Below, piece by piece: positions 23,805 through 35,325 of a DNA stretch of 52,539 nt. The position numbers were made by a program, and so were the translations under genes. Source of the stretch: Anaeromyxobacter terrae (GTDB lineage: Bacteria > Myxococcota > Myxococcia > Myxococcales > Anaeromyxobacteraceae). The notes under the pieces were generated by a model, which saw only the letters and a list, made by a program, of their open reading frames with translations, was not told where the DNA came from and searched no databases. The stretch spans positions 1-52,539 of the forward strand of contig NZ_JALCYY010000039.1 in NCBI RefSeq assembly GCF_022690685.1. The letters run 5' to 3'. The stretch's first letter is position 1; each line of letters opens with the position of its first letter.

Positions 23805-24974
23805 ATGCCCGACTTCAAGTACGTGCTGGTCGGCGGTGGGATGACGGGCCACGCCGCGGCGCAGGGGATCCGCTCGGCGGACGCGAGCGGGTCGATCGCG
23901 CTCGTCGGCGAGGAGCCGGTCCCGCCGTACGCGCGCCCGCCGCTCACCAAGGGGCTCTGGGCAGGGAAGGAGGAGGGGGCGATCTGGCTGCCCGAGGTGA
24001 AGGGCGTCTCGCTCCTCACCGGCGTACGCGTCGTCGCGATCGACCGCGCGCGGCGCCGGGTCGCGCTCGAGGGAGGGGAGACCCTCGGCTACGAGCGGCT
24101 CCTCCTCGCGACGGGCGGCACTCCGCGGCGCCTGCCGTTCGGCGGCGACGGCGTCGTCTACTACCGGACCGTGGCGGGCTTCCGGCGCGTCCACGCGCTC
24201 CCGGTGGGCAAGCACGTCGCGGTGGTGGGCGGAGGCTTCATCGGCTCCGAGCTCGCGGCCTCGCTCGCGACGGCCGGCTACCGGGTCACGCTCGTCTTCC
24301 CCGAGGACGGCATCTGCGCGCGCCTCCTCCCACGGGACCTCGCGCTGCACCTGAACGGCTACTACGCGGAGCGGGACGTCGAGGTCCGAGCGGTCGAGCA
24401 GGTCACCGGGATCTCGGCGCACGGCTCCGGGTTCACGGTCGCGACCTCCCGGGCCGAGCTCCGGGCCGACCTCGTGGTGGCGGGGCTCGGCATCGTCCCG
24501 AACGACGCCCTCGCCGCCGGCGCCGGGCTCGCCGTCGACGACGGCATCGTCGTGGACGAGACGCTGCGCACCTCCGACCCCGACGTGTTCGCCGCGGGTG
24601 ACGTCGCGCGCTTCTGGAGCCCGGCGCTCGGGCAGAGGATCCGGGTCGAGCACGAGGACAACGCCAACCGCATGGGGTGGGCGGCCGGCAGGGCGATGGC
24701 CGGCGCGGAGACCGCGTACCGCCACCTGCCCTTCTTCTACTCGGACCTCTTCGACCTCGGGTACGAGGCCGTGGGCGTGCTCGACGCGCGCCTCGAGGTC
24801 GTCGCCGACTGGGCGGAGCCCTTCCGCAGGGGCGTCGTCTACTACCTCGCGGAGGGCAGGGTGCTCGGCGTGCTGACCTGGGGCGTCTTCGGCGCGATGG
24901 ACGCCGCCCGTGCCCTCATCGCAGAGCCGGGCCCGCACGCCGCCGCGACCCTGCGCGGGCGGATCCCGGCGTGA
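23805..24974 (+). CDS. AIF/ferredoxin-reductase-like FAD-dependent pyridine nucleotide oxidoreductase
   Basis: The 389-aa protein has an N-terminal FAD-binding Rossmann motif (VLVGGGMTGHAAAQGI), the family marker PYARPPLTKGLW, a second dinucleotide motif for NAD(P)H (VAVVGGGFIGSELAASL, about 135-150), the FAD-contact motif TSDPDVFAAGDVARF, and a C-terminal domain with EHEDNANRMGWAAGRAMAG. This is the layout of AIF-like and rubredoxin/ferredoxin reductases that pass electrons from NAD(P)H to a small redox protein. No ferredoxin or Rieske partner lies next to it. There are no redox-active CxxC Cys pairs. The ATG has CGGAGG four bases upstream. The electron acceptor is unknown. Confidence 0.9.
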   Translation: MPDFKYVLVGGGMTGHAAAQGIRSADASGSIALVGEEPVPPYARPPLTKGLWAGKEEGAIWLPEVKGVSLLTGVRVVAIDRARRRVALEGGETLGYERLLLATGGTPRRLPFGGDGVVYYRTVAGFRRVHALPVGKHVAVVGGGFIGSELAASLATAGYRVTLVFPEDGICARLLPRDLALHLNGYYAERDVEVRAVEQVTGISAHGSGFTVATSRAELRADLVVAGLGIVPNDALAAGAGLAVDDGIVVDETLRTSDPDVFAAGDVARFWSPALGQRIRVEHEDNANRMGWAAGRAMAGAETAYRHLPFFYSDLFDLGYEAVGVLDARLEVVADWAEPFRRGVVYYLAEGRVLGVLTWGVFGAMDAARALIAEPGPHAAATLRGRIPA

Positions 24975-25004
24975 CCGTCGCCGCGCGGCGCGGCGCCGGA
25001 GCGT

Positions 25005-27854
25005 TCAGGCCGGGCGGGTGCGTGGCAGGCGCCCGGGCCGCGGCTGCGCGGCGACGAGGCGCGTGAGCACCTTCTTCAGCTCCATCACCCAGAGCACCGA
25101 GCTCGCGACGGCGACGCAGAGGAGCCAGTCCCCCGCGGTCAGGGGGACGGTCCGGAACGCGCCCTGGAGGAACGGGGCGTGGACCACGGCGACCTGCAGG
25201 GCCGCCGAGATCAGCACCGCGAGCCAGAGCCAGCGGTTGGCGAACGGCCTGTGGAAGGCGCTGCGGGCGGGGAAGCGGGAGTTGAAGGCGTTGAAGAGCT
25301 GGAACAGGACGAGCGTGGTGAACGCCAGGGTCTGGGCGTGCCGGAGGCCTCGCCCCGGGGCGGAGGGGCCGGCGCCGCCGATGAGCCCGCCGGGCAGCGC
25401 CCCGTCCATCACCGCGAGCGTACCGACGGCCATGACCGCGCCGACCAGGACGAGGTCGAACCAGGTCCGTCCGTCGAGCACCCGGCTCCGCGGGTCGCGC
25501 GGCGGCTCGAGCATGAGGTCGCGGTCCGCCGGCTCGACGCCGAGCGCCAGCGCGGGGCCCGAGTCGGTCAAGAGGTTGATCCAGAGGATCTGGGTCGCGA
25601 GCAGCGGCACGACCACCGCCGAGCCCTCCTCGGGCTGGAGCCCGATCACCCCCGCGAGCAGCACGCCGAGGAACATGACGAGCACCTCGCCGATGTTCGA
25701 CGAGAGCAGGTAGCGCAGGAAGCGCTGGATGTTGGCGAAGATCGAGCGCCCCTCCTCGACGGCGGCGACGATCGAGGCGAAGTTGTCGTCGGTGAGGATC
25801 ATGTCGGCGGCCCCCTTCGCGACGTCGGTGCCGGCGATGCCCATCGCCACGCCGATGTCGGCCGCCTTCAGCGCAGGCGCGTCGTTCACTCCGTCCCCGG
25901 TCATCGCGATGACCTCGCCGTTCGCACGCAGCGCCCGGACGATCCGCAGCTTGTGCTCCGGCGCCACGCGGGCGTAGACCGAGACGTCGCGGACGGCCGC
26001 GCGCAGCCCCTCGTCGTCCAGCCGCTGGAGCTGGGCGCCCGTCAGCACCGCGCCGCCCCTGGCCGCGATCCCCAGCTCGGCCGAGATCGCCGCCGCCGTG
26101 ATCGGGTGGTCGCCCGTGATCATCACCGGGCGGACGCCGGCCCGCCGCGCGTCGGCGACGGAGGCGCGGGCCTCCGGGCGCGGCGGGTCGATCATGGCGA
26201 CCACGCCGAGGAGCACGAGCTCCTGCTCGACCTCGTCCGTCAGCTCCCCGGGGATGGCATCGAGGGTGCGGTAGGCGACCCCGATCGTCCGCAGCGCCGC
26301 CGCGGCCAGCCGGTCGACGGCGGCCGAGATCTCCGCGCGGCGCTCCTCGCCGAGCGCCCGGGTCTCCTCGCCGATCCGTTCCCGGGTGCAGCGCGCCAGC
26401 AGGACGTCGGGCGCGCCCTTCGTGAACACCAGCACGCGCTCCTGCTCGGCGTCGGCGTGGGCGGTGCTCATCAGCTTGCGCTCGGACGAGAACGGCACCT
26501 CGCCGAGGCGCGGGTAGCGCGCCTGGAGCGCCTCCAGGGCGAGCCCCACCTTGCGCGCGGCCACCACCAGCGCGCCCTCGGTCGGATCGCCCTGGATCGT
26601 GAAACGGCCGTCCTGCTCGACGAGCACGGCGTTGCTCGCGAGCTGGCCCGCTTCCAGCGTCTTCTCGACCTCCTCGAGCAGCACGGGATCCTCGACCGAA
26701 CGGCCGTCCCGGCGCACCTCGCCGGTCGGCTCGTACCCGGTGCCGGTCAGGTCGACGGTGCCGCTCGCGGTGACGACGGTGCGGACGGTCATCTCGTTCT
26801 TGGTGAGGGTCCCGGTCTTGTCGGAGCAGATCGTCGTCGTCGAGCCCAGGGTCTCGACCGCCGCGAGCTTGCGCACGATCACGTGGCGCTCCGCCATGCG
26901 CTGCGTCCCGAGCGACAGCACGATCGTCGTGATCGCCGTGAGCCCCTCCGGCACGGCGGCCACCGCGAGGGAGACCGCCAGCAGGAGCACGTCGACGACG
27001 TCGGTGAGCGAGCGCAGCTCCTCCACGACCAGGATCGTCGCGCTGATGACGATCGCGATCGCGATGACCGCCGCGCCGAGCTGCTTGCCGACGCGGTCGA
27101 GCTCCCTCTGCAGCGGAGTCTCGACCTCCTCGGTCGTCTGGAGCGAGCGGGCGATCCTGCCGAGCTCCGTCGAGGATCCGGTGGCGGTGACGACCGCCCG
27201 GCCGCGGCCGGATGCGATGGCCGTGCCGCTGAAGACCATGTTCTCCTGGTCGCCGAGGCCGAGCTCCGCGGCGAGCGGGGCGCTGTCCTTGGAGACGGGC
27301 ATGCTCTCGCCGGTGAGCGCCGACTCGGCGGCCCTGAGCGCGATCGACTGCAGCACCCTGGCGTCGGCGGGGACCGTGTCGCCCTCCTCGAGGAGCAGGA
27401 CGTCGCCCGGGACGAGCTCGGCGGTCGGAACGAGCTGCTGCCTCCCGTCGCGCAGGACGCGGGCGCTCGGCGCGGACATCGCCCGGAGCGCCGCGACCGC
27501 CTGCTCGGCCCGGCTCTCCTGGACGAAGCCCAGCACGCCGTTGAGGAGCACGATCGCGAGGATGGTGAGCGTGTCGTAGGGGAGCGGCGTCTCGCGCTCG
27601 ATCCACCAGGCGACGAACGAGACCACCGTCGCGACGAGCAGCAGGATCGTCAGCACGTCGCGGAACTGGGCGAGGAAGCGCCGCCAGGCCGGGACCGGCG
27701 CTGGCGAGGGCAGCTCGTTCCTGCCGTGGCGCCGGAGGCGCTCCTCGACCACGTCCCCAGGGAGCCCGCGCTGCGCGTCGCTCGCGAGCCCGGCGACGAC
27801 CTCCGCCGCCGCGAGCCGGTGAGGAGGCGATTCGGCCGGGCTAACCGCGGCCAA
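25005..27854 (-). CDS. P-type cation-transporting ATPase, Ca2+-ATPase-like (type II)
   Basis: The 949-aa protein has an N-terminal cation ATPase domain, an actuator domain with TGES (181-184), transmembrane helix 4 with VAAVPEGL (about 299-305), phosphorylation site Asp345 in ICSDKTGT, a nucleotide-binding domain with [10 protein letters not shown], the hinge [13 protein letters not shown], and C-terminal helices with SSNIGEV and [15 protein letters not shown]. The PEGL and TM5/TM6 residues resemble SERCA/PMR1-type Ca2+ pumps, although Na+/K+-type or mixed specificity cannot be ruled out. It moves cations across the inner membrane at the expense of ATP. The TTG start lies inside the last codons of the acetate kinase-phosphoketolase gene (14-nt overlap), and no better start exists before the domain begins, so translation is probably coupled. 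It converges on the oxidoreductase gene with 30 bp between. Confidence 0.92.
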   Translation of the reverse strand: MAAVSPAESPPHRLAAAEVVAGLASDAQRGLPGDVVEERLRRHGRNELPSPAPVPAWRRFLAQFRDVLTILLLVATVVSFVAWWIERETPLPYDTLTILAIVLLNGVLGFVQESRAEQAVAALRAMSAPSARVLRDGRQQLVPTAELVPGDVLLLEEGDTVPADARVLQSIALRAAESALTGESMPVSKDSAPLAAELGLGDQENMVFSGTAIASGRGRAVVTATGSSTELGRIARSLQTTEEVETPLQRELDRVGKQLGAAVIAIAIVISATILVVEELRSLTDVVDVLLLAVSLAVAAVPEGLTAITTIVLSLGTQRMAERHVIVRKLAAVETLGSTTTICSDKTGTLTKNEMTVRTVVTASGTVDLTGTGYEPTGEVRRDGRSVEDPVLLEEVEKTLEAGQLASNAVLVEQDGRFTIQGDPTEGALVVAARKVGLALEALQARYPRLGEVPFSSERKLMSTAHADAEQERVLVFTKGAPDVLLARCTRERIGEETRALGEERRAEISAAVDRLAAAALRTIGVAYRTLDAIPGELTDEVEQELVLLGVVAMIDPPRPEARASVADARRAGVRPVMITGDHPITAAAISAELGIAARGGAVLTGAQLQRLDDEGLRAAVRDVSVYARVAPEHKLRIVRALRANGEVIAMTGDGVNDAPALKAADIGVAMGIAGTDVAKGAADMILTDDNFASIVAAVEEGRSIFANIQRFLRYLLSSNIGEVLVMFLGVLLAGVIGLQPEEGSAVVVPLLATQILWINLLTDSGPALALGVEPADRDLMLEPPRDPRSRVLDGRTWFDLVLVGAVMAVGTLAVMDGALPGGLIGGAGPSAPGRGLRHAQTLAFTTLVLFQLFNAFNSRFPARSAFHRPFANRWLWLAVLISAALQVAVVHAPFLQGAFRTVPLTAGDWLLCVAVASSVLWVMELKKVLTRLVAAQPRPGRLPRTRPA

Positions 27855-30800
27855 CGGCGCCCCCCGCCGGCCACCGCCAGCCCACGATCTCGGGCGGGTC
27901 GACGCCGTGCTCCTGGGCGTGAAGCCGGCACTGGATCTGCTGGTTGCGGAACCGCTCCTTGGCGTGAGCGCCCGGGCCGAGCAGCCGCGGCACGCGGTCG
28001 ATCACGTCCATGGCCAGGCTGAACCGGTCGATCTGGTTCTCGATCGCGAGCTCGAGCGGCGTGTTGATGCTGCCCTTCTCCTTGTAGCCGCGCACGTGGA
28101 GGTTCGGGTGGTTCCGGCGGCGGTAGGCCAGCCGGTGCACGAGCCACGGGTAGCCGTGGAAGTTGAAGATGATCGGCGCCTCCACGGTGAAGAGGGAGTC
28201 GAAGTCCCGGTCGGAGAGGCCGTGCGGGTGCTCCGTCTCCGGCTGCAGCTTGAAGAGATCCACGACGTTCACGAAGCGGAGCTTCAGGTCGGGGAACGCC
28301 GGCCGCAGCATGGCGGTGGCGGCCAGCGCCTCCAGCGTCGCGACGTCGCCGGCGCACGCCATGACGACGTCGGGCTCGTGCCCCTCGTCGCTGCTCGCCC
28401 AGTCCCAGATGCCGATCCCCTTCGCGCAGTGCGCGATGGCCGCGTCCATCGACAGGTACTGGAGGTGAAGCTGCTTGTCTGCGACGATCACGTTGACGTA
28501 GTTCTCGCTGCGGAGGCAGTGGTCCGCCACCGAGAGCAGGCAGTTCGCGTCGGGCGGGAGGTAGATGCGGGTGACCTCGGCGCTCTTGTTCACCACCACG
28601 TCGAGGAAGCCGGGGTCCTGGTGGGTGAAGCCGTTGTGGTCCTGGCGCCAGACCGTCGAGGTGACGAGCAGGTTCAGCGAGGCGATCTCCTCGCGCCACG
28701 AGAGGCGGTTGCAGATCGAGAGCCACTTCGCGTGCTGGTTGAACATCGAGTCGATGATGTGGACGAACGCCTCGTACGACGCGAAGAGCCCGTGGCGACC
28801 GGTCAGGAGGTAGCCCTCGAGCATCCCCTCCAGCGTGTGCTCCGAGAGCACCTCGACGACGCGGCCGTCGGGGGCGAGCCGGCCCCCGTCGGCGTCCTCC
28901 GGGAAGGTCTCGCCGAGCCAGAGCTTCCCCGAGGCCTCGTACACCGCGTCGAGCCGGTTCGAGGTGGTCTCGTCCGGCGAGAAGACGCGGAAGTTCCTCG
29001 CGTTCGCCCGCAGCACGTCGCGCAGGAACGCGCCGAGCGGCCCGGTGTTCCCCGCCTGCGAGCCGCCCGGTGAGTCCACCGCCACCGCGTACTCCCGGAA
29101 GTCTGGCAGGCGGAGCGCCTTCTTGAGGAGGCCGCCGTTCGCGCGCGCGCTCGCGCCCATGCGGCGCGGCCCCGCGGGCGCCGCCTCGCGCACGGCGGCG
29201 ACCGGCGCGCCCGCGGCGTCGAAGAGCTCCTCGGGCCGGTAGCTCCGGAGCCAGCGCTCGAGCAGCGCCAGCCGGGCCGGGTCCTGCTTCACGCCGGGGA
29301 TGGGCACCTGGTGCGCGCGCCAGGAGCCCTCGAGCGCGTGGCCGTCCAGCTCGGCGGGCGCGGTCCAGCCCTTGGGCGCGCGCAGCACGACCATGGGCCA
29401 GCGCGGGCGGGTGGCGACCCCCGTCCGCCGCGCCTCGGCCTGGGCGCCGCGGATGAGCTCCACGCAGCGATCGAGCGTGGCCGCCATGGCCTGGTGCATC
29501 GACTCGTGCTCGGAGCCCTCCACCAGGAACGGCGTCCAGCCGTAGCCGGAGAGGAGCCGCGTGAGCTCGTCCGAGGGGATGCGGGACAGCAGGGTGGGGT
29601 TGTCGATCTTGTAGCCGTTCAGCGACAGCACCGGGAGGACCGCGCCGTCGCGGATCGGGTTCAGGAACTTGTTCACGTGCCACGACGTGGCGAGCGGGCC
29701 GGTCTCGGCCTCGCCGTCGCCCACGACGGCCGCGACGATCAGGTCGGGGTCGTCGAACGCGGCGCCGCAGGCGTGCGAGAGCACGTACCCGAGCTCACCG
29801 CCCTCGTGGATCGAGCCCGGGAGCTCCGGCGTGCAGTGGCTGCCGACGCCGCCCGGGAACGAGAACTGCTTGAAGAGGCGCCGGAGCCCCTCCTCGTCGA
29901 GGCTCTTGTCCGGATAGACCTCGGAGTAGGTGCCCTCGAGGTACACCGGGCCGAGGACGCCGGGCGCGCCGTGGCCCGGCCCCGCGAGGAAGAGCATCTC
30001 CACGTTGCGCGCGCGGATGATCCGGTCGAGGTGCGCGTAGACGAACGACAGCGCCGGGCTCGCCCCCCAGTGGCCGAGCAGCCGGTTCTTCACGTGCTCG
30101 GGGCGGAGCGGCTCGCGCAGGAGGGGGTTGTCCTGCAGGAAGATCATGCCGAGCGCGAGGTAGTTGCAGGCGCGCCAGAAGGCCTCGATCCGGCCCACCT
30201 CCTCGGGCGTGAGCGGCGCTCCGCGCACCGTGGAGCGCGCCGGCCCGAACGCGGACAGCTCGGCGATTCCCGAAAGCCTCGGCGCTTGCTCGCTCACGGC
30301 TCGTCCCTCCCCGGCGGCCGCGTGCGCCAGGATCCGGCGCGCGTGCCGCGCGATCATCAGCTCCTCGTCGGTGTGGACCACCCACGCGGAGACGCGGCTC
30401 CGCTCGGTGCTGATCCGCGGGCCTGCCGCGGCGTTCGCGGCCGGGTCGAGCTCGACGCCGAGCCACGCGGCGTCGCGGCAGACCCGCTCGCGGATCACGG
30501 CCGAGTTCTCGCCGATGCCCGCCGTGAACACGACGGCGTCGAGCCCCCCGAGCGCGGCCGCGAGCGACCCCAGCTCCCGGCCGATCCGGTAGACGAAGAG
30601 GTCGACGGCGAGCCGCGCGCGCGGGTCGGACGAGGCGAGCAGCGTGCGGAGGTCGCTCGAGATGCCCGAGACTCCGAGGAGGCCGGACTGGTCATACAGG
30701 AGCCGCTCGATCGCGCGCGGGTCGAGGCCGCGCTCGCTCGCGAGCCAGAGCACCGCCCCCGGATCCAGCGCGCCGCACCGCGTCCCCATGCAGAGGCCGT

Positions 30801-31506
30801 CGAGCACGCTGAAGCCCATCGTCGTCGCGACGCTGCGGCCGTCCTGCAGGGCGCACATGCTGGCGCCGCTGCCGAGGTGCATGACCACGCTCCGCCCGCG
30901 CGCGGCGGCTGGGTCGAGCGCCCCCAGCGTCGAGGCGACGTACTCGTAGGAGAGGCCGTGGAAGCCGTAGCGCCGCAGGCCGGCCGCGTGCAGCTCCTCG
31001 GGGAGCGCGAAGCGCTCGGCGACCGGCGGCAGGGTGCGGTGGAACGCGGTGTCGAAGCAGGCGACCTGCGGGAGCGACGGATCGAGGTCGCGCAGGATCC
31101 GGATGGGCGCGAGGCCGTGCGGCTGGTGGAGCGGCGCGAGCGGGACGAACGTCTGGAGCCGCGCGAGTACGGCGTCGTCGATCCGCTCGGGGCCGGCGAA
31201 GACGGCGCCGCCGTGAACCACCCGGTGCGCCGCGCCGGCGAGCGCCCCGTCGCCCAGCGCGCCGCGGACGAGCTCGAGGATCACCCTCACCGCGCCGGGG
31301 TGGCCGAGGTACGCGTTCGCCGGCCAGTGACGCTCCGCCAGCAGCGCGCCATCCGCCCGGCGCGCGACGAAGCGCGGCTCGCCCTCGGCCGAGAGCCCGT
31401 CGATCTGGCCGCGCACGTCGGCCGCGAGCGCTCCCTCGCGCTCGCGGAAGAGCGAGAACTTGATGGACGACGAGCCCGCGTTGAGGACCAGGATCCTGTC
31501 GGGCAT
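27841..31506 (-). CDS. acetate kinase-phosphoketolase fusion
   Basis: One uninterrupted frame of 1221 aa. Residues 1-403 are a full-length acetate kinase: [56 protein letters not shown] and [11 protein letters not shown]. Residues 404-1221 are a full-length xylulose-5-P/fructose-6-P phosphoketolase: [21 protein letters not shown], the thiamine diphosphate motif [24 protein letters not shown], and [20 protein letters not shown]. Phosphoketolase splits ketose phosphates into acetyl phosphate and an aldose phosphate; acetate kinase turns acetyl phosphate into acetate and ATP. The fusion therefore joins consecutive steps and could channel acetyl phosphate. A ribosome site and GTG occur exactly at the domain border. 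The gene is divergent from glk and the pentose phosphate genes. The start at MPDRILV matches acetate kinase N-termini, but its Shine-Dalgarno is weak. Confidence 0.93.
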   Translation of the reverse strand: MPDRILVLNAGSSSIKFSLFREREGALAADVRGQIDGLSAEGEPRFVARRADGALLAERHWPANAYLGHPGAVRVILELVRGALGDGALAGAAHRVVHGGAVFAGPERIDDAVLARLQTFVPLAPLHQPHGLAPIRILRDLDPSLPQVACFDTAFHRTLPPVAERFALPEELHAAGLRRYGFHGLSYEYVASTLGALDPAAARGRSVVMHLGSGASMCALQDGRSVATTMGFSVLDGLCMGTRCGALDPGAVLWLASERGLDPRAIERLLYDQSGLLGVSGISSDLRTLLASSDPRARLAVDLFVYRIGRELGSLAAALGGLDAVVFTAGIGENSAVIRERVCRDAAWLGVELDPAANAAAGPRISTERSRVSAWVVHTDEELMIARHARRILAHAAAGEGRAVSEQAPRLSGIAELSAFGPARSTVRGAPLTPEEVGRIEAFWRACNYLALGMIFLQDNPLLREPLRPEHVKNRLLGHWGASPALSFVYAHLDRIIRARNVEMLFLAGPGHGAPGVLGPVYLEGTYSEVYPDKSLDEEGLRRLFKQFSFPGGVGSHCTPELPGSIHEGGELGYVLSHACGAAFDDPDLIVAAVVGDGEAETGPLATSWHVNKFLNPIRDGAVLPVLSLNGYKIDNPTLLSRIPSDELTRLLSGYGWTPFLVEGSEHESMHQAMAATLDRCVELIRGAQAEARRTGVATRPRWPMVVLRAPKGWTAPAELDGHALEGSWRAHQVPIPGVKQDPARLALLERWLRSYRPEELFDAAGAPVAAVREAAPAGPRRMGASARANGGLLKKALRLPDFREYAVAVDSPGGSQAGNTGPLGAFLRDVLRANARNFRVFSPDETTSNRLDAVYEASGKLWLGETFPEDADGGRLAPDGRVVEVLSEHTLEGMLEGYLLTGRHGLFASYEAFVHIIDSMFNQHAKWLSICNRLSWREEIASLNLLVTSTVWRQDHNGFTHQDPGFLDVVVNKSAEVTRIYLPPDANCLLSVADHCLRSENYVNVIVADKQLHLQYLSMDAAIAHCAKGIGIWDWASSDEGHEPDVVMACAGDVATLEALAATAMLRPAFPDLKLRFVNVVDLFKLQPETEHPHGLSDRDFDSLFTVEAPIIFNFHGYPWLVHRLAYRRRNHPNLHVRGYKEKGSINTPLELAIENQIDRFSLAMDVIDRVPRLLGPGAHAKERFRNQQIQCRLHAQEHGVDPPEIVGWRWPAGGAVGRG
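30295..30312 (-). promoter_or_regulatory. internal ribosome site and GTG at the acetate kinase/phosphoketolase junction
   Basis: Read on the minus strand, GGGGAGGGA (30312-30304) is followed after 6 nt by an in-frame GTG (30297-30295). The GTG encodes residue 404, right where acetate kinase homology ends and phosphoketolase homology begins. It could let ribosomes make a free phosphoketolase as well as the fusion. Seen directly; its use is inferred. Confidence 0.6.
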
Positions 31507-31677
31507 GGCCGGGACCGCCCGTCGGTGTGGGATCGTTGACCCCGCGCTCTCCGTGCGCAAGGCCAGGAGCGCGCAGGGCCCGGATGGCCCGCCCGAGACG
31601 AGCCGCGCGCCACCAGGCGTGGCATGGGAAGCGGCGATGAGCGAGGCCCGCGCGATCGAGGCGGCTCGGAGAGGCCG

Positions 31678-32661
31678 GTGATCCTGGCCGGGGACATCGG
31701 CGGGACGAACGCTCGCCTCGCCACCTTCGACGTCCTGGGCGGGCGTCCCGCGCTGCGCGCGCTCCGGATCTACCCGAGCGACCGCTTCGCCGGCCTCGAG
31801 GAGATCCTGGAGCGTTTCCTGCGCGAGGTCGGTGGCGCGATCGAGGCTGCCGCGATCGGCGTGGCCGGGCCGCTGCGCGCCGGCGCCGTGGTCACCACGA
31901 ACCTGCCGTGGGTGGTCGACGCGGACCGGCTGGGGGCGGTGCTCGGGCTCCGGAAGGTCGTGCTCGTGAACGACCTCGAGGCGCTCGCGTGGTCACTCGA
32001 CGTGCTCGAGGCGGACCAGCTCGGGACGATCCACTCGGGCCGGCCGGACCGGGCGGCGGCGCGGGCGGTGCTCGCCGCGGGCACGGGGCTCGGCGAGGCC
32101 GCCCTGGTGCCCGTCGCCGGTCGCTTCGTCGCGCTCCCGAGCGAGGGGGGCCACGCGGACTTCGCGCCGCGGACCGACCTCGAGATCGAGCTCCTCCGCT
32201 GGCTCAGGGTGCGCCACGGCCGCGTGAGCTGGGAGCGCGTCCTCTCCGGCCCCGGGCTCGGCGACGCGTACCGCTTCCTCCGCGAGCGGAGCGGGGACCC
32301 GGAGCCGCCCGCGCTCGCCCGGGCGATGGCGGAGGGTGACGCCGCGGTGGTCGTGTCGTCCGCGGCGCTCGCCGGGAGCGATCCCGTCTGCGCGCAGGCC
32401 CTCGAGCTCTTCGTCTCGGCCTACGCCGCCGAGGCCGGGAACCTCGCCTTGCGGCTGATCGCGACGGGCGGCGTCTTCCTCGGCGGCGGCATCGCGCCCC
32501 ACGTCCTGGCGTGGCTCCGCCGGCCGTCGTTCCGGGAGGTCTTCGTGGACAAGGGACGGCTCGGCGCGCTGCTCGAGGACATCCCGGTGCACGTGATCCT
32601 CGACGATCTGGCGGGCCTCCTGGGCGCCGCGCGGCGGGCGATGGAGGAGCTCGGGGGCTGA
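31678..32661 (+). CDS. glk: glucokinase (Glk family)
   Basis: The 327-aa protein starts [18 protein letters not shown], the ATP phosphate-1 motif at the N-terminus as in bacterial Glk proteins. Other motifs include [18 protein letters not shown] (catalytic Asp), [12 protein letters not shown] and [10 protein letters not shown], where the Glu/Gly/Gly/His segment contacts glucose. It phosphorylates glucose with ATP to give glucose-6-phosphate, feeding the zwf-pgl-gnd steps encoded downstream. The GTG at 31678 has GGAGAGG four bases upstream and matches family N-termini; a start at 31624 would add 18 non-conserved residues. It is the first gene of the plus-strand sugar-phosphate cluster, divergent from the acetate kinase-phosphoketolase gene. 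Confidence 0.9.
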   Translation: MILAGDIGGTNARLATFDVLGGRPALRALRIYPSDRFAGLEEILERFLREVGGAIEAAAIGVAGPLRAGAVVTTNLPWVVDADRLGAVLGLRKVVLVNDLEALAWSLDVLEADQLGTIHSGRPDRAAARAVLAAGTGLGEAALVPVAGRFVALPSEGGHADFAPRTDLEIELLRWLRVRHGRVSWERVLSGPGLGDAYRFLRERSGDPEPPALARAMAEGDAAVVVSSAALAGSDPVCAQALELFVSAYAAEAGNLALRLIATGGVFLGGGIAPHVLAWLRRPSFREVFVDKGRLGALLEDIPVHVILDDLAGLLGAARRAMEELGG

Positions 32662-32778
32662 GGGCGTCGCGCCCGAGCACGCTCTCGTCCGGCCGCTCGC
32701 CGCGCTCGCCGGCGGCGCCGTTCGCGAGCCCGAGGGGATGCCTGCCGCGCGCGGCGCATCCAGATCAGGAGGACCGAC

Positions 32779-34839
32779 GTGGACCGCGATGTCGATCAGC
32801 TCTCGGTGGCGACCCTCCGCACCCTCGCCATGGACGCCGTCCAGAAGGCGCGCTCCGGGCACCCGGGCACGCCCATGGCGCTCGCGCCGGTCGCCTACGT
32901 GCTGTGGCAGCGCTTCCTCCGCTACGATCCCGAGGAACCGATCTGGCCGGACCGCGACCGGTTCGTGCTGTCGAACGGGCACGCGTCGATGCTGCTCTAC
33001 GCCCTGCTCCACCTCGCGGGCGTGAAGGCGGTCGATCCGGACTACGAGACGCTGGGCCGGCTGGCCGTCGAGCTCTCGGACATCGAGCGCTTCCGCCAGC
33101 TCGACAGCAAGTGCCCCGGCCACCCGGAGTACCGGTGGACGAGCGGCGTGGAGGCGACCACCGGTCCGCTCGGGCAGGGCGTCGCGACGAGCGTCGGCCT
33201 CGCGATCGGCGGCCGCTGGCTCGCCGCCCGCTACAACCGCCCCGGCCTCGCGCCGTTCGGCTACGACGTCTACGCGCTGTGCGGGGACGGCGACCTCATG
33301 GAGGGGGTCTCCGAGGAGGCGGCGTCGCTCGCGGGACACCTCCGGCTCCCGAACCTCTGCTGGATCTACGACAACAACCGGATCACCATCGAGGGCCGGA
33401 CCGCGCTCGCCTTCAGCGAGGACGTGGCTTGCCGGTTCATCGCCCTCGGGTGGAGCGTGACGCGCGTGGGCGACGCGAACGATCTCGACGCGCTCTCGCG
33501 CGCGCTCGAGCAGTTCCGCGCCACCCGGGATCGGCCGACGCTGATCGTCGTCGACAGCCACATCGCCTGGGGCGCGCCGCGGAAGCAGGACACCTCGGAG
33601 GCGCACGGGGAGCCGCTCGGCGAGGAGGAGGTCCGCGCCACGAAGCGCCGCTACGGGTGGCCGGAGGACGCCCACTTCCTCGTGCCCGACGGCGTCCGCG
33701 AGCACTTCCGCGCCGGGATCGGCGCGCGCGGCGCGCGACTGCGCGGCGAGTGGGAGCGGATGTTCGCCTCGTACCGGGCGAGCCACCCGGACCTCGCCGC
33801 CGAGATCGAGCGCATGCAGCGCCGCGAGCTGCCCGAGGGGTGGGACCGCGGGCTCCCGGCGTTCTCCCCGGACGCGAAGGGGGTCGCCACGCGCGACGCG
33901 TCCGGGAAGGTCGCGAGCGCCGTCGCCGCGAACGTCCCCTGGCTCCTCGGGGGCGCCGCCGACCTCGCGCCCTCCACGAAGACCCGCCTCACGGTCGACG
34001 GCGCCGGCGACCTCGAGGCGGACACGCCGGGCGGCAGGAACCTGCACTTCGGGATCCGCGAGCACGCCATGGGCGCGGTGACGAACGGGCTCTCGCTCGC
34101 GAAGCTGCGCCCCTTCGAGGCGACCTTCCTCGTCTTCAGCGACTACATGCGCCCGGCGCTCCGGCTCTCCGCGCTCATGGAGCTGCCGATCATCGCGATC
34201 TTCACCCACGACTCCATCGGGCTCGGCGAGGACGGTCCCACCCACCAGCCCGTCGAGCACCTCGCGTCGCTGCGGGCCATCCCGGGCCTCGTCACGATCC
34301 GCCCGGCCGACGCGAACGAGGTGGTGGAGGCCTGGCGCGTGGTGATGCAGCGGCGCTACGGCCCGGTGGCCCTCGTGCTGACGCGGCAGGCCGTGCCGGT
34401 CCTCGACCGCACGCGCTACGCCTCCGCGGCGGGCCTCGCGCGCGGCGCCTACGTCCTCGCCGACGCTCCCGGCGGTCGCCCCGAGCTCCTGCTCCTCGCC
34501 ACCGGCAGCGAGGTGCACCTCGCCCTCGCGGCGGGGGAGACGCTCGCGGCGCGGGGCGTCCGCGTGCGCGTCGTGAGCATGCCGTCATTCGAGCTCTTCG
34601 AGCAGCAGCCGCCGGAGTACCGCGCGAGCGTGCTGCCACCGGAGGTGAAGGCGCGCGTCGCGGTGGAGCAGGCCTCGACCTTCGGCTGGGACCGCTACGT
34701 GGGGAGCGCGGGCGCAGTCGTCGGCATGCGCACCTTCGGCGCCTCCGCGCCGCTCAAGGCGCTGCAGACGCGCTTCGGGTTCACCCCGGACGCGATCGTC
34801 TCGACGGCGAGCGCGCTCCTCGCGCGCGGGGAGGGCTAG
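32779..34839 (+). CDS. tkt: transketolase
   Basis: The 686-aa thiamine diphosphate enzyme has [21 protein letters not shown] (start of the PP domain), [17 protein letters not shown], the ThDP/metal motif [20 protein letters not shown] with NNRITIEG, the Pyr-domain [32 protein letters not shown] (transketolase signature 2), and C-terminal [10 protein letters not shown]. It transfers two-carbon units between pentose, triose and tetrose phosphates. AGGAGG is placed 7 nt before the GTG. It is separated from glk by about 120 bp and from rpiB by 3 bp, so tkt onwards is a compact operon. Confidence 0.96.
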   Translation: MDRDVDQLSVATLRTLAMDAVQKARSGHPGTPMALAPVAYVLWQRFLRYDPEEPIWPDRDRFVLSNGHASMLLYALLHLAGVKAVDPDYETLGRLAVELSDIERFRQLDSKCPGHPEYRWTSGVEATTGPLGQGVATSVGLAIGGRWLAARYNRPGLAPFGYDVYALCGDGDLMEGVSEEAASLAGHLRLPNLCWIYDNNRITIEGRTALAFSEDVACRFIALGWSVTRVGDANDLDALSRALEQFRATRDRPTLIVVDSHIAWGAPRKQDTSEAHGEPLGEEEVRATKRRYGWPEDAHFLVPDGVREHFRAGIGARGARLRGEWERMFASYRASHPDLAAEIERMQRRELPEGWDRGLPAFSPDAKGVATRDASGKVASAVAANVPWLLGGAADLAPSTKTRLTVDGAGDLEADTPGGRNLHFGIREHAMGAVTNGLSLAKLRPFEATFLVFSDYMRPALRLSALMELPIIAIFTHDSIGLGEDGPTHQPVEHLASLRAIPGLVTIRPADANEVVEAWRVVMQRRYGPVALVLTRQAVPVLDRTRYASAAGLARGAYVLADAPGGRPELLLLATGSEVHLALAAGETLAARGVRVRVVSMPSFELFEQQPPEYRASVLPPEVKARVAVEQASTFGWDRYVGSAGAVVGMRTFGASAPLKALQTRFGFTPDAIVSTASALLARGEG

Positions 34840-34842
34840 GCC

Positions 34843-35325
34843 GTGCGCGTCGCCATCGCCGCCGACCACGCAGGCTTCCCCCTGAAGGAGGCGCTGCGAG
34901 ACGGCCTCGCGGCCCTCGGGCACGAGGTCGTCGACCTCACCCCGCGCGAGCCGGCGCCCGAGGACGACTACCCGGACCACGCGCTGCTCGTGGGCGAGGC
35001 CGTGCGGTCCGGCGGCGCCGAGCGCGGCGTCCTCGTGTGCGGGAGCGGCGTCGGAGTGGCCATCGCAGCGAACAAGCTGCCCGGGATCTACGCGGGCGTG
35101 TGCCACGACACCTACTCGGCGCACCAGGGCGTCGAGCACGACGCGATGAACGTCCTCGCGCTCGGGGCGCGCGTCGTCGGAGTGGCGCTCGCGGAGGAGA
35201 TCCTCCGGGCCTTCCTCGCCGCCCGCCCCTCCGGCGAGGAGCGGCACCGCCGCCGGATCTCGAAGACGCGCGGCATCGAGGCGCGCGCGCTGCAAGGAGA
35301 CGCACATGATCGAGCCCATCCGTGA
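34843..35325 (+). CDS. rpiB: ribose-5-phosphate isomerase B
   Basis: The 160-aa protein starts MRVAIAADHAGFPLKEAL, the RpiB/LacAB N-terminal motif. The active-site segment LVCGSGVGVAIAANK carries the catalytic Cys, and GVCHDTYSAHQGVEHDAMNVLALGARVVG completes the family pattern. It interconverts ribose-5-P and ribulose-5-P. The GTG start lies 3 nt after tkt, and its end overlaps the transaldolase start by 20 nt, indicating translational coupling. The C-terminal ~15 residues read through the next gene's ribosome site and are unlikely to be functional. Confidence 0.95.
   Translation: MRVAIAADHAGFPLKEALRDGLAALGHEVVDLTPREPAPEDDYPDHALLVGEAVRSGGAERGVLVCGSGVGVAIAANKLPGIYAGVCHDTYSAHQGVEHDAMNVLALGARVVGVALAEEILRAFLAARPSGEERHRRRISKTRGIEARALQGDAHDRAHP

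Noticed and set aside
30280-30320. Sequencing error joining two separate genes (acetate kinase and phosphoketolase)
   Set aside because: Both domains are in the same frame with no stop and no frame change between them, so no indel is needed to explain it; a lost stop by base error remains possible and is listed as a check.
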